Source: Streptomyces olivochromogenes (GTDB taxonomy: Bacteria > Actinomycetota > Actinomycetes > Streptomycetales > Streptomycetaceae). From it: DNA of 64,000 nt. The position numbers were made by a program, and so were the translations under genes. Positions 33,224 to 43,213 of this stretch are shown piece by piece; position 1 is the first letter of the stretch; the number at the start of each line of letters is the position of its first letter. The DNA is taken from positions 19,350-83,349 of the forward strand of contig NZ_JADDRL010000039.1 in the NCBI RefSeq assembly GCF_021538895.1, in the 5' to 3' direction. The notes under the pieces are model-generated. The model had not been told where the DNA came from. It was given only the letters and a program-made list of their open reading frames with translations, and made no database searches.

Positions 33224-35849
33224 CGGGGCGGTGGCTGCCGCGGATGCCGTTGAGGGCCGCGGCCAGGACGGCGGCGACGGCGGCTGCCCCGGTGAGTGCC
33301 AGGTAGGCACCGGGGATCGACAGAGCCGCAGGTGGCGGATCGAAGACGCCGGTCAGGACCTTGACCAGCATCTCCGACAGGGCCCAGCCGATGAGGGCGC
33401 CTCCGGCCAGGCCGCCGACGGCCAGCAGCAGGGCCTCGGAGAGGACCATGCCGCGCAGGTGGCGGGGTCGCGCGCCGAGGACGGTGGCGATGGCGAAGGT
33501 GCGGCGCCGTTCCGCGAGTCCGAGGGCGAGGACCAGGCCGCCGGCCCCGGCGGCGAGCAGGACGGCGAAGGCGAGCTCGATGCGGGTGAGGCCGGCCAGG
33601 TCGACGGAGGTCAGGCTGGTGCCGACGGTGCCGCGGGTCTGGGTGAGGTCGGTGACGGTGGCCCGGGTACCGAGCTGCCCCCGCAGGTGCGCGGCGATCT
33701 GCTGCTGGTTCGTGCCACCGGTGTCCAGGAGGAAGGCGCCGACCGAGTCGTCGCCGGTGGCCTTGGCGATGTAGGAGGCGTTGGCGACGAAGAAGCTGTC
33801 CTTGGGGGCGGTGGGGAACTCCTTCGCGATGCCGGCGTAGTGGAAGGGGACCGTGCGCAGGGACTTGGTGCGCGCGTCCTGGATGCGCAGGTTGACGGCG
33901 TCGCCCGGGGAGAGCTGGAAGTCGTTGACGGTCTCGACGCTGACGAGAAGGTTGTCCGGGCGCTGGGCGAGGCGGCGCATCAGCTGGTCGGCGGTGCCGC
34001 CCGCGAAGTAGGCGTCCTGGAGCGAGGTGGCCTTGGCGACGCTGTCCGGTCGGACGCCGTAGAGGTCCTGCAGGTCGGAGCCGACGTAGGCGAAGCGGTG
34101 CTGGAGGGGTTCGACGTGCCGTACGCCGGAGATCTTCAGCGCTGCTCCGGCTGTGGGCGGGACTTGGGCGCCCGGCGGTTCGGTGACGGTGATGTCGGCG
34201 CCGTTGGTCAGCCGGGCGTCGACCTCGGCCTGCTGGTGGTAGGTGGCGTTGAAGACGGCGGTGGAGATCGCGAAGGAGACGGCGAGGGCGAGCAGGACCA
34301 CCGACCGGGCGAACGGGCGGCGGCGCCGGGCCAGGACGGCGGCGGTGGTGCCGGCCAGGGTCGCGGTCAGCGGCCGGACCAGCCGGGCCACGCCGGGGCG
34401 GCCGTAGGTGAGGGCAAGCAGGGTCAGGCGCCACAGCAGCAGGGCAGCCCCGATCCACAGCAGGGCGGGGCCGAGGAAGGCCCAGTACGACACGGAGATG
34501 CTGGGGACGCCCTCGGGCGCGAGTACGAGTGCGTACTGGTTGCCGGAGGAGGCGCGGAAGACGAGCCACGAGCCGATCAGGAGGGCGAAGTCCAGGCCGT
34601 AGCGCATCCACCAGGGAGATCGGGTGCGTCGTACGTCATCCTGCTTGCGGGTGTCGGCGACAGTGCCCGTGCGCAGGTCCCGCAGGGCGGGGACGAGGAC
34701 CGCACCGGCGGCCACCGCGACCCCGAGCACGAAGGCGACGGCGTACCAGACGGACCAGGTTCCCGCGCTCGCGCCGAAGGAAGCCGTGCCGAAGGCGAGC
34801 CGGCCGGTGAGGGCGGCGATGCCCAGCCCGACCAGACCTCCAACGAGGCCGATCAGGGCGGCCTCCAGACCGGCGAGTGCGGTGATCTGACGGGGCCGCA
34901 GACCACGCAGCCGCAGCAGCCCCTGTTCCTGACGGCGCCGTTCGCCGCCGGCCGAGGCGACCGCCGCCGTCAGCGTGGCGGCCAGCACCGCGCCCGGCAC
35001 ACCGAGGAAGAGGAAGAGGATCTGGGCGTACAGGGCGTCCTGGCGGGCCGAGTCGAGCGCTGCGCCGACATTGTTGCCGACCAGGGCCGTGCCGGCGGAG
35101 CGGGCTTCGAGGTTGTGGGCGGCGCCGGTGACGGCGGAGTACGCCGAGGCCGGGTCGGAGGGGAGCCGAGTGTTGTCGCGAGCGGCGTGGATCTGGGTGG
35201 TGACGCCGCCGGCGCCGCGGGTGAGGGCGGCGAACTGGGTGGCAGGCAGGAGGACGACGTTGTCCGGAGGAGCGGTCGGCTGGGACTGGCTCGGGGCCCC
35301 GACGGTCTGGAAGAGGGAGTCGGCCTGCGGCAGGTCGACCACACCGTCCACCTTCACCTGGCGTAGGCCGGCACCGGGAAACTGGATGCCGATGGTGTCG
35401 CCGGGGGCCGCGTGCAGGTTGGAGGCGGTCTGCTGGGCCAGCAGGACACCGGTGGACGAGCCGGAGAGCGTGCGGACGGCGTCGGGGAAGCGAGCGCGGT
35501 AGCCGTCGGGAAGGCCGAGGGCCATGCCGGGGCCGGTGGCCTGGGTGCTTCCCTGCACGCGTGCGGTGAAGCCGCTGGTGTGCGCGAAGCCGACGGGCAC
35601 AGCGGTGCGGGTGCCCGGGGTCCTGTCCACCAGGGACAGGACCGTACGCGGGTCGGTACCGGGCTGCACCTGGACCTGCCAGTCCACGGAGACCGAGCGC
35701 ACGGCACGCTGGGTCATGGTCGCTTTCGACGCGGTGAGGAAGGAGCCGAGCGCGGCGACCAGGGCGACCGCGAGCGCGATGCCGGTCAGGGCGGCCAGCA
35801 GCCGTCCGGTACGGTGGCGGGCCAGTCCGCTCGCCCATGTGGTGATCAC
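33198..35849 (-). CDS. FtsX-like ABC transporter permease
   Basis: 883 aa from the GTG at 35849, overlapping the ATPase stop (GTGA) and preceded by GAGGAGG. It is a large MacB/FtsX-type permease with an N-terminal helix (LLAALTGIALAVALVAALG) and a big extracellular domain. Helix groups near residues 350-500 and 770-870 each form an FtsX domain, and a second extracellular domain lies between. It ends AVEELRDL. With two ATPases and a lipoprotein in the same operon it probably forms a mechanotransmitting or lipophilic-compound exporter. Confidence 0.88.
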   Translation of the reverse strand: MITTWASGLARHRTGRLLAALTGIALAVALVAALGSFLTASKATMTQRAVRSVSVDWQVQVQPGTDPRTVLSLVDRTPGTRTAVPVGFAHTSGFTARVQGSTQATGPGMALGLPDGYRARFPDAVRTLSGSSTGVLLAQQTASNLHAAPGDTIGIQFPGAGLRQVKVDGVVDLPQADSLFQTVGAPSQSQPTAPPDNVVLLPATQFAALTRGAGGVTTQIHAARDNTRLPSDPASAYSAVTGAAHNLEARSAGTALVGNNVGAALDSARQDALYAQILFLFLGVPGAVLAATLTAAVASAGGERRRQEQGLLRLRGLRPRQITALAGLEAALIGLVGGLVGLGIAALTGRLAFGTASFGASAGTWSVWYAVAFVLGVAVAAGAVLVPALRDLRTGTVADTRKQDDVRRTRSPWWMRYGLDFALLIGSWLVFRASSGNQYALVLAPEGVPSISVSYWAFLGPALLWIGAALLLWRLTLLALTYGRPGVARLVRPLTATLAGTTAAVLARRRRPFARSVVLLALAVSFAISTAVFNATYHQQAEVDARLTNGADITVTEPPGAQVPPTAGAALKISGVRHVEPLQHRFAYVGSDLQDLYGVRPDSVAKATSLQDAYFAGGTADQLMRRLAQRPDNLLVSVETVNDFQLSPGDAVNLRIQDARTKSLRTVPFHYAGIAKEFPTAPKDSFFVANASYIAKATGDDSVGAFLLDTGGTNQQQIAAHLRGQLGTRATVTDLTQTRGTVGTSLTSVDLAGLTRIELAFAVLLAAGAGGLVLALGLAERRRTFAIATVLGARPRHLRGMVLSEALLLAVGGLAGGALIGWALSEMLVKVLTGVFDPPPAALSIPGAYLALTGAAAVAAVLAAALNGIRGSHRPAVEELRDL

Positions 35850-36508
35850 GACACCTCCTCGGGTGTGAGCAGTCGTCCGTCGCGCATGCTCCGGCGGACG
35901 GTGAGCCGGGCGGCGACGGTGGGGTCGTGGGTTGTGACGACGAGGGCCGCGCCGGTGTGGCCGGCGGCCGTCAGCAGGGCGTCCAGGACGCGGGTGCCGG
36001 TGGCGTGGTCGAGGCGCCCGGTGGGTTCGTCGGCAAGGATCAGGCGCGGCGCCTGGGCCAGGACCCGGGCGGCGGCCACCCGCTGGGCCTGGCCGCCGGA
36101 GATCTCCTCGGGGAGCCGGTCGGCCAGGTCGGCCGCGTCCACCAGGGCGAGTGCCGCGAGCGAGCACAGTCGCGCCTCGCCCTCCGGACGATCGTTGAGG
36201 ACCAGGGGCAGAGCGGTGTTCTCTGCCACGTTCAGGGCGGGTATCAGGCTGTCGCCCTGGAAGACCAGACCGATGTCGGACGGCCCGAGCGAGGCGGCCC
36301 GGGTGACGGTGCCGCTGGTGGGCTGTTCCAACCCGGCGAGCAGGTGCAGCAGCGAGCTCTTGCCCGACCCCGAGGGGCCGACGACCGCGAGCCGGTCCCC
36401 GGCCCGGATCTCCAGGTCGGCCCCGTGCACGGCCACGACCGCCTGAGGCCCCCGGCCGAAGGTCAGGGCCGCGTCCGCGCAGCTGACGAGTACCTCATCC
36501 GACGGCAT
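35846..36508 (-). CDS. ABC transporter ATP-binding protein (MacB/LolD type) 2
   Basis: 220 aa from the ATG at 36508, chosen for the GAGGAGG upstream. Walker A VGPSGSGKSSLL, signature EISGGQAQRVAAAR, Walker B RLILADEPTGRLD and switch His in VVTTHDP are intact. It overlaps the upstream ATPase gene by 14 nt and the permease gene by 4 nt. The LADEPTG phrase is typical of the MacB/LolD group that works with FtsX-type permeases. Confidence 0.9.
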   Translation of the reverse strand: MPSDEVLVSCADAALTFGRGPQAVVAVHGADLEIRAGDRLAVVGPSGSGKSSLLHLLAGLEQPTSGTVTRAASLGPSDIGLVFQGDSLIPALNVAENTALPLVLNDRPEGEARLCSLAALALVDAADLADRLPEEISGGQAQRVAAARVLAQAPRLILADEPTGRLDHATGTRVLDALLTAAGHTGAALVVTTHDPTVAARLTVRRSMRDGRLLTPEEVS

Positions 36509-37223
36509 CGTGTGCCTCCTCGTGGTCCTGCCGCCGGGCATCGGTGGCCTTCCCGTCTGTCAGGGTGACCACCCGGTCCGCGATGCGGACTGCTTCTCGG
36601 CTGTGCGTGACGATCAGCACCGCGCACCCCTCCGCGGCCCGCTCCCGCAGCATTGCCAGAACCAACTGCTCTGTCTCGCCGTCGAGTTCACCGGTCGGTT
36701 CGTCGGCGAGCAGGATGGCGGGCGAGTTGGCCAGCGCGACGGCGAGTCCGGCCCGCGCCAGCTCTCCGCCGGACAGCTGGCGTGGCAGGGCGTGCGCTCG
36801 GTCGGCGAGCCCTACCCGGGCCAGCAGGTCCCCGGCCGGGACGGGGGCCCTGCGGCCCTGTGCCCGCTGCGGCAGGCGGACGTTGTCCCGCACGCTGAGG
36901 TGCGGCAGCAGGTTGCGGGTCTGCAGCAGGACGCCGATGTGCCGGGCCCGCAGGCGGGCCCGCTCGGTCTCGGGCCGATGGCTGATCCGTACGCCGTCGA
37001 TGTGGACCTCGCCGCCGGAGGGCTCGTCGAGTCCGGCCAGGCATGCCAGCAGGGTCGACTTGCCGGCCCCGGACGGGCCCACGACCGCGACCGTCTCGCC
37101 ACGACGCACCCTCAGCGACACCCCGCGCAGCGCGAGTGTCTCCTCCTCGCCGGCCCGGTAGAAGCGGTACAGCTCGCGGGCCGTGAGGACGTCGCCGGCG
37201 CCGCCGGTCTGTGTTCCGGACAT
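36495..37223 (-). CDS. ABC transporter ATP-binding protein (MacB/LolD type) 1
   Basis: 242 aa from the ATG at 37223 (a GTG at 37232 overlapping the lipoprotein stop is also possible). Walker A VGPSGAGKSTLL, signature QLSGGELARAGLAVAL, Walker B ILLADEPTGELD, switch His in VTHSRE. It is a paralogue of the next gene. Two ATPases with one long permease suggests a heterodimer, since each half of the permease may contact a different ATPase (inference). Confidence 0.9.
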   Translation of the reverse strand: MSGTQTGGAGDVLTARELYRFYRAGEEETLALRGVSLRVRRGETVAVVGPSGAGKSTLLACLAGLDEPSGGEVHIDGVRISHRPETERARLRARHIGVLLQTRNLLPHLSVRDNVRLPQRAQGRRAPVPAGDLLARVGLADRAHALPRQLSGGELARAGLAVALANSPAILLADEPTGELDGETEQLVLAMLRERAAEGCAVLIVTHSREAVRIADRVVTLTDGKATDARRQDHEEAHDAVG

Positions 37224-37228
37224 GGTGC

Positions 37229-37864
37229 TCACCGCCAGGTGAAGGAGTCGCTGACGATGCGCCACGGATCGACGTTGTCGGCCTTGACCGGTCCGGACAG
37301 GGTCAGGTCCACCTCGTGCCCCGCGCGGTAGAACGCGTACCTCTCGAAAGCGTCCCGCACCACCTTGCCGGTGACCGGGTCCTTCGCCGAGTCGCCTTGA
37401 TAGGTCAGCAGGACCACCCGGCCGGCGTGCCGGGTCACCTCACTCACCTTGGGTGAGGAGAACTTCGTTACCTGGGAACGGAGTTGAGGTACGACCGCGT
37501 TGGTGACCGAGCTGACCGTGGGTGCGCCGGAGGCGGAAGCCGCCGTGATCTTCACAGTGTTGAGCTTGTCGGTGAACGCGGTGCTGTCGCCCTGGCTTGT
37601 GCGGGCCCAGCCCTCGGGTACCTTCAGGGTGAAGCCGGTGTAGGAACCGCCGGTCGGCCGGTAGGCGACGTACACCTGGTTGTCGGGGATGTCACCGGGC
37701 GGGTTGGACTCGGTGGGTGCCGGTTGGTTCTGTCCGCTGACGGCGGCCGAACCGGACGCAGGGCTACCGGAGCCGGCGTGTGAGTCGGAACCGGAACAGC
37801 CGGCGGTCACCGCCGCCACGAAGGTGAGCCCGACGACCGCGTACGTCCTTGTGCGTGCTGCCAT
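37229..37864 (-). CDS. Lipoprotein of unknown function
   Basis: 211 aa from the ATG at 37864, nine bases after AGGAGG. Signal peptide with lipobox VTAGC (Cys23), then a Ser/Gly/Ala-rich linker and one folded domain of about 150 residues: YTGFTLKVPEGWART, the usual start of a PsbP/Mog1-like or DUF fold in lipoproteins, ending DSFTWR. First gene of the operon with the two ATPases and the FtsX permease; it may be the outer substrate-binding or regulatory part of that exporter. Confidence 0.85.
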   Translation of the reverse strand: MAARTRTYAVVGLTFVAAVTAGCSGSDSHAGSGSPASGSAAVSGQNQPAPTESNPPGDIPDNQVYVAYRPTGGSYTGFTLKVPEGWARTSQGDSTAFTDKLNTVKITAASASGAPTVSSVTNAVVPQLRSQVTKFSSPKVSEVTRHAGRVVLLTYQGDSAKDPVTGKVVRDAFERYAFYRAGHEVDLTLSGPVKADNVDPWRIVSDSFTWR

Positions 37865-37928
37865 GGTCACTGCCCTCCTGGGAAGTCCTCGGACCGGACG
37901 GTCATGGCACGGACGCTAGGAGGAGGCC

Positions 37929-37961
37929 GGTTAACGCCCCGCTTGCTGAGGGTTAGACGAC
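37929..37961. promoter_or_regulatory. Candidate response-regulator operator, 11-bp period
   Basis: GGTTAAC at 37929 and GGTTAGAC at 37951 are 22 bp apart, with a weaker CGCTTG at the 11-bp midpoint. It lies between the divergent lipoprotein operon and kinase gene, the expected place for autoregulation by the local two-component system. Confidence 0.45.
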
Positions 37962-38018
37962 GGCAAAACCGTGTGGCGCAGCGCATCCGTCCAGGTGAAC
38001 GGCCCGCATGATGAGGGC

Positions 38019-39341
38019 ATGAGACAGCGCGTGGTGCGAGTCGCCCTGACCGCCGCTCTGGTCGCCGTCGTCCTCCTGGCCGTCCCGCTGGCCCTGGCGA
38101 TCAGGTCGTCCCTGTACGCCGACCAGCGCGACACTCTGGAACGGTCGGCCCTGGCCGCGGCCGTCCATGTGAGCCCGGACTTCGTCAGAGGCGACCCGGT
38201 GGAGCTGCCCGCGCCCCCATCTGGCGAGCGCGTGGGCCTGTACGACCTTCGATTGCGACTGCGTGCGGGCAGCGGCCCCCGGTCCGGCGATACCCCGGTC
38301 CGGCAAAGCCTTGGCGGTGAGGTGGAACGGGGCCGGGCGGGCCCGGACCTGGCGGTGGCCGTACCCGTCGCCCATGCCGAGAAGGTGATCGGCGTCGTAC
38401 GGGCCTCGTCTCCCGCCGTTGCCGTACGGAACCGGGTCGCCATCGCATGGCTGCTGCTGCTCGGCGTGGCCGCGCTCGCGCTGGCCGTCGCCGTCCTCGT
38501 CGCCCGCCGTCAGGCCCGGGTGCTGGCCGCGCCGCTGGAGGACCTCTCCCGCCAGTGCCGTGCGGTGACCGAAGGCGACCTGAACGTACGGGCCGCCCCG
38601 AGCAGCGTCGCCGAGATCGACCAGGTCGCTCGCACCCACAACGAGATGCTGCACAGCCTTTCAGAGCTCCTACGCCGTGAACGTGACTTCACCGCCAACG
38701 CCTCCCACCAGCTACGCACCCCGCTCACCGGCCTGCAACTCGCCCTGGAGGCGGGCCTCGCCCAGGACGACGACGCCCGGTTGCGGCCCGTGCTGGCCGA
38801 GGCGCTGGCCACCACCCAACGCCTGCACCACACGGTGGAGGAAGTGCTGCGCCTGTCCCACTCCGGAGAGATGGCTCGCCCCACCGCTGGGACGATCGCC
38901 GTACGACAGCTGCTGCGGGAGACTGAGGGACGGTGGCACGGCCTCTTCGCCCAGGACGGAAGACGTCTGGAGTGCGCCACCGAGGAGCCACCGGCCGACA
39001 TCAGGGTTCCGGGGGCGTCCGTGTCGGAGGTGCTGGGCATCCTGCTGGACAACGCCCGGGTGCACGGGCGCGGCACGGTCCACGTGGCGGTGCGGGATCT
39101 GGAGGACGCCCTCGCCTTCGACGTGAGCGACGAGGGCGCCGTGACGGGCGAGCCGTCCCGGCTCTTCGACCGCGGGCGCACCGGCGACGGGCAGGGAACG
39201 GGCATTGGCCTGGCCCTCGCCCGTGAACTGGCCGTCTCGCTCGGCGGCAGGCTCTCCTTGACCAACCGACACCCGGCTACGTTCACCCTGCTCCTTCCCG
39301 TCGACCACGATGAGACACAGGGGGCAGGGACACCGGGGTGA
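38019..39341 (+). CDS. Sensor histidine kinase
   Basis: 440 aa from the ATG at 38019. Helix 1 at about 8-30, a short outer domain of about 110 residues, helix 2 at about 142-165, then HAMP. H box TANASHQLRTPLTGL, N box LLDNARVHG, G box GQGTGIGLALARELA. The C-terminal ATPase region is compact. Divergent from the lipoprotein-ABC operon and not adjacent to its response regulator, which lies at the far end of that block; the pairing is inferred. Confidence 0.92.
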   Translation: MRQRVVRVALTAALVAVVLLAVPLALAIRSSLYADQRDTLERSALAAAVHVSPDFVRGDPVELPAPPSGERVGLYDLRLRLRAGSGPRSGDTPVRQSLGGEVERGRAGPDLAVAVPVAHAEKVIGVVRASSPAVAVRNRVAIAWLLLLGVAALALAVAVLVARRQARVLAAPLEDLSRQCRAVTEGDLNVRAAPSSVAEIDQVARTHNEMLHSLSELLRRERDFTANASHQLRTPLTGLQLALEAGLAQDDDARLRPVLAEALATTQRLHHTVEEVLRLSHSGEMARPTAGTIAVRQLLRETEGRWHGLFAQDGRRLECATEEPPADIRVPGASVSEVLGILLDNARVHGRGTVHVAVRDLEDALAFDVSDEGAVTGEPSRLFDRGRTGDGQGTGIGLALARELAVSLGGRLSLTNRHPATFTLLLPVDHDETQGAGTPG

Positions 39342-39431
39342 GACGGGCCGCGTACAGCGAAGAGAGGCGGGCCGACGAAGCGTACAGCCGTGCCGCCGGA
39401 ACACAATGGGCGGTGCGGGGCCGGGCGGGGA

Positions 39432-39863
39432 TCAGCCGGTCGGTCCTGCCGGGGTGGTGGTGGTCTTGAAGCCCTCGGTCTTGTTGGCTCGAAGGGCGAA
39501 GTTGTTGGTGAACGTCCTACTGAGGTCCACCGGGCCCTTCACGTTGCCGACGAGATGCTCCGTGGCCAGGGAGGTCATCGGGCCGATGGCCGGCATGATG
39601 CCGTTGGGGAGGAACTGACCCTTGTCCCCGGTCAAGGCAGTGATGTAGGCGGCCTTGGCCACCAGCCGGCGCCCCTGCCACCAGCGGAGGAACGACACAG
39701 TGAGTGTCACCGACACCGTCAAGGGTCCCATCACCAGCGCGATCGCCGCAGGTCCCCGAGGATCGACGTACGCACTCAGCGGCGGACTGCCCGACCTGCT
39801 CGCCGACAAGCCCAACAGCGGATTCACTCGAACCCCCGTCACAGTCGACTGACACCGGTGCAA
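39432..39863 (-). CDS. Unassigned open frame
   Basis: The second half reads like a real protein (YITALTGDKGQFLPNGIMPA, then HLVGNVKGPVDLSRTFTNNF), with low-complexity K/T at the end. The first half is shadow-like and no ribosome site supports the start. I do not recognise the family; it may be the tail of a lost gene. The rest of 39342-40125 holds nothing recognisable. Confidence 0.3.
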   Translation of the reverse strand: MHRCQSTVTGVRVNPLLGLSASRSGSPPLSAYVDPRGPAAIALVMGPLTVSVTLTVSFLRWWQGRRLVAKAAYITALTGDKGQFLPNGIMPAIGPMTSLATEHLVGNVKGPVDLSRTFTNNFALRANKTEGFKTTTTPAGPTG

Positions 39864-40125
39864 CCGTGCGGGTGGCGCAAAGACACGCCCACGAGCCGGC
39901 GCCGGTTCGAGACCAGACTGAGCAGCTCACGCGGGCAGGCTGCTCCCCGGCGTAAGACTCGATTCGACTGACGGCCGAGCCCTGGCCAGGGACGACACTC
40001 TGGTCAGGGCGGACGGGCCGACCACTTGAGCGCCGCCCACGGCATCCAGGTCACCGACATCTCACTCGACCTGAGCGTGCCGACCGCCCGCCAGCCCCGG
40101 CCTCGTCTGAGCAGAGCTGGGTTTG

Positions 40126-40521
40126 TCAGGCGAACACGCTGAACCCCTGGGGCCCGCCTGACGGGTCGAGCGGATCTCCACCGTGGACCGTGACCGTGAT
40201 CGCGGCCTGTTCGCCGGGGCGCAGGCTCCATGCAGCCGAGCACAGGTAGGTGTCCCCGAGGCAGTCCACCTCGAACAAATCCGGCAGCCCGTGCGCCCTG
40301 GACGTCTCGGGATGGATATCGAACTCGGTGCCTTCTCCATGGGCATGCGTACCGGCCGGCAGGTTGAACGACACCGCCCACCGCCGCACCAGGACGTCCG
40401 CGTCATTGGTCACCGTCAACCGGAAAACGCCATGGCCCGGGGCCGGCTCTTCCACGAGCCGGCACTCGACCTGCCAGAGCTGCGGGGCCTTGGACTGCAT
40501 GGGCTCAAGAGTGCCATTCAC
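40126..40521 (-). CDS. Hypothetical protein, Ig/CBM-like beta domain
   Basis: 131 aa, no signal peptide or membrane helix. Alternating hydrophobic strands (GVFRLTVTNDADVLVRRWAV, SFNLPAGT, AAITVTVHGG) give an immunoglobulin/CBM2-like beta sandwich pattern, with two Cys (ECRLVEE and EVDCLGD) that might pair. GAAGGA lies 14 nt before the ATG, which is long. Family not recognised; function unknown. Confidence 0.5.
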   Translation of the reverse strand: MNGTLEPMQSKAPQLWQVECRLVEEPAPGHGVFRLTVTNDADVLVRRWAVSFNLPAGTHAHGEGTEFDIHPETSRAHGLPDLFEVDCLGDTYLCSAAWSLRPGEQAAITVTVHGGDPLDPSGGPQGFSVFA

Positions 40522-41010
40522 GTCGATTGAGTCCTTCGGGCTCGGGTCGCCTCAGGCTGTCACACCGGCAGCAGCCGAGCATCCACGCCAGGCCGAGCAA
40601 GCAGACGATCCGGCCACATCAGTGCGGTTGCAGAGCCGGTGGACGGCTTCCTTACCGATCGTCGTGGCATACGTATCCAGCGCGATGGCGAGCTCCTCGC
40701 GAAGCTCGCCGTGACCGGGTTCGCGGGCAGGGCGTACGACCCTCGCCTGTCTGGACCAGTTGGGCGATCACGGGGCCCGGTTGTCGCTACTGGTCGCCGA
40801 CAACATCATCGCCCGCCGGTAGTGCACCGTGCTCATGCGGTCCCGGCGCAGGATCCTTCGTGGCTGCCGGCCCTGCCGGCCAGTCGGCCTTGAGACCTCG
40901 ACCGGCTCTGCCGTCGGGCCCTCAGCCGGCTGAACATCTCGCGGTGTCCAGCCTGCTGAGGGCCCTTTCGACGCCCATCCGGTGAGCCTGTGCGGTCACG
41001 TACTGGGCGG
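40522..41010. other. No recognisable gene
   Basis: Both strands show only short broken frames without motifs or ribosome sites. Confidence 0.5.
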
Positions 41011-41807
41011 TCAGTGGGCCGTTGGTGGCGGGTCTCCGCGCAGGGCGAGGGTGTGGTAGGCGCCCGCTGAGATGGCCTGGACCTTGGTGCCGACTGCTGC
41101 GGGGACGGTGAGCAGGCTGTAGGGGTTGACCTGCCACTGGACGGTCTGGCCGTTGTCGCGCAGGGCCACGAGATGGTCGTATCCACCGGAGACCTCGGTG
41201 ACCTTCGACTGCGCGTTGGCCGGCACGGAGATGGCGGCCAGCTTGGCGCCCCAGGCGTAGACCCGGCCGCCCACGACGGCGGCCGAGAAGTCCTTGCCGG
41301 CGGCGATCGCGGTGACGACGCCGTTCGTGACGGCGGCCGGGATGTCGGTCTGCTTGTTGCGGTTGTCGCCCCAGGCGATGACCTTGCCCTCGTCGGTGAG
41401 GGCGAGCGCGTGGTAGGCGCCGGCGGCGATCGCAGTGACGCCGGTGTGGGCCGCCTCTGGCACGTCCGTCTGGCCGTACCGGTTGTCGCCCCAGCCGATC
41501 ACCGCGCCGTTCTTGAGCGCCAGGTTGAAGAACTGGCCCGCGGCGATCGCGTCGACGTCTGCCTTCGCGGCCGGCGGGACGACCGTGGAGTCGTACCGGT
41601 CGCTGCCCCAGGGATGGTGGCCTGTCCGTAGGTGTCGTCGCCCCAGGCGAGCGTCTCCCATTCCGTTGCCGCGGCCCGCTGGACAGTCGGGCGGGGTGCG
41701 GCGGTGGCGGGCTGGGCAAGGGTCAGGAGTCCGCAGATCGCGGTCAGCGCGGTCACTACGGCGGGCGGCGTCCAGCGGCGCCGGCCCGGTCGACGGTTCG
41801 TCGGCAT
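41011..41807 (-). pseudogene. Secreted RCC1-repeat protein, frameshifted
   Basis: The start MPTNRRPGRRRW at 41807 leads into a signal peptide (VVTALTAICGLLTLAQPATA) and the first blade LAWGDDTYGQATIP. Near 41612 the frame changes and resumes as SDRYDSTVVPPAAKADVDAI, followed by three clear RCC1 blades (VIGWGDNRYGQTDVPEAA, VIAWGDNRNKQTDIPAA, VYAWGAKLAAISVPANA). Part of a blade seems deleted at the shift. RCC1 beta-propellers bind proteins or membranes; secreted bacterial forms are little known. It is last in a four-gene secreted-protein operon. Confidence 0.75.
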
Positions 41808-41868
41808 GGGGTGATGGTGTCCGTTCCGCTCGGCGCGCCAGGGCGCGGGGGTCGCCTCAGGGGCCGCG

Positions 41869-43213
41869 TCAGCCACGGTCGGCTCCGGCCGCCGGGGAGC
41901 CCGCGTCGTTGGGGGTCTCAGCGGAGGGCCGGTTGGAGCGGCAGCGGGCCTGCTCGGCGGCGGTGAGCGGGCCGGTGCGCTGGTAGACGCGGTCGGCGAG
42001 CTGCGGGGAGGGGTAGTCAAGGACGGTGTAGATCCGCCAGTCCAAGTTCGGGTCGGCGGGCGTGGGGTTGGACCTGAACCAGCCCTCGGTGCGCTGGCGT
42101 CCGCTCTGGGTCTCGATCCAGGAGACCTCGCCGGGGCTGATGACTTCCTTGACGGTGCGTTCGGCGGCCGGGCTCCAGGCGGGGCTGGTACCGGTGCCGG
42201 TGCCGGTGGTGAACTGCCCGTTCATGCTCGTCGCGCCGGCGGGCGGCAGCCCGGCAGCGGCCGGCAGGTCGCTGATGGTGCGGGCGGAGAACTTCAGCGG
42301 ACGCTCCCGGTTGATGGTCGCGCGCGTGCAGTTGATGTACCCCTCGCCGGACTGCCGGGCGGGCTCGTAGTAGGCGAAGGAGTAGCCGGGCTCGGGGGTG
42401 AAGACACACTTGGCGGCAGTGCCGTTGCACTCGGTGATGCCCCCGGCGACCGTCTGCTTGTCGTTGCCCTTAAAGGCTACGGAGGGGGCAGTTGGTTGCT
42501 GCGGATCGTCTTGTCCAGCGGGGGCGCGACCTGGACGGCCTTCACATCGGCGATCATCGGACCGCACTGGCCGCCGCTGGTACCGGTGCCGGCGGCGCCC
42601 CCGTCCGGCTTGGCCGGGACCGTGGAAGTGAACGTGAGAAGCGGCTCGTACTCGTCGGCGGTGAAGGTGTACGTCCGTCCGGTGCGCCAGACTCCGGAGC
42701 CGAGGACGTTGTGTTCCTTGTCCGGGTTCGGCTCGGTCAGCTCCTCCTGGACCGGGCCGCCGGATGCCTGGACGGTGTAGGTCTGGCCCTGCTCGACCGT
42801 GCGCGGTGCGCACTGACGCGCGGCGCCCGGGCTGTCGTCGAAGGTGACGGTGACCTTCGCTCCGGGGCGCACGCCGCGCAGCCGCTGCTTGAGGGCATAG
42901 GCGTCACCGTTCTGACGCAGCATCGCCGCGTCCTTCTTGTCCGGGTGATGGGTGACGTCACCCGCGTAGCGCCACACACCCTCGAGGGTGCCGGCGCCAT
43001 TGTTTGCCGATGTCGAGCCGACGGACCAGCCGGTGACGCCAGCCCGGCTGGAGAAGGTGAACGCGGGCAGACTCAGATCGCCGTTGATCACCTCGACCGG
43101 CTCCTGCGCGGCGCGTGCGGCGAACGCCGGACCGGCGGGCAGGGCGGCGAGAGCGAACCCGAGACAGAGTGCTGCGGCGACGGGACACCGAGGGCAATGG
43201 TTCGTCTTTTCAC
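41869..43213 (-). pseudogene. Secreted beta-rich protein, two frameshifts
   Basis: GTG at 43213 overlaps the previous stop (GTGA). The first codons KRRTIALGV must shift by one base near 43185 to give the signal peptide VAAALCLGFALAALPAGPAF. The frame then runs VINGDLSLPAFTFSSRAGVT to PPLDKTIRSNQ, where a second shift near 42485 leads to PTAPSVAFKGNDKQTVAGGI and a Cys-containing C-terminal region ending at 41869. Tandem Ig-like beta modules; I do not recognise a named family. Probably an extracellular partner of the neighbouring aerolysin-like protein. Confidence 0.6.

Noticed and set aside
33231..35366. 711-codon plus-strand open frame
   Set aside because: Fully antisense to the FtsX permease, Gly/Gln/Glu-rich with no fold-like pattern.
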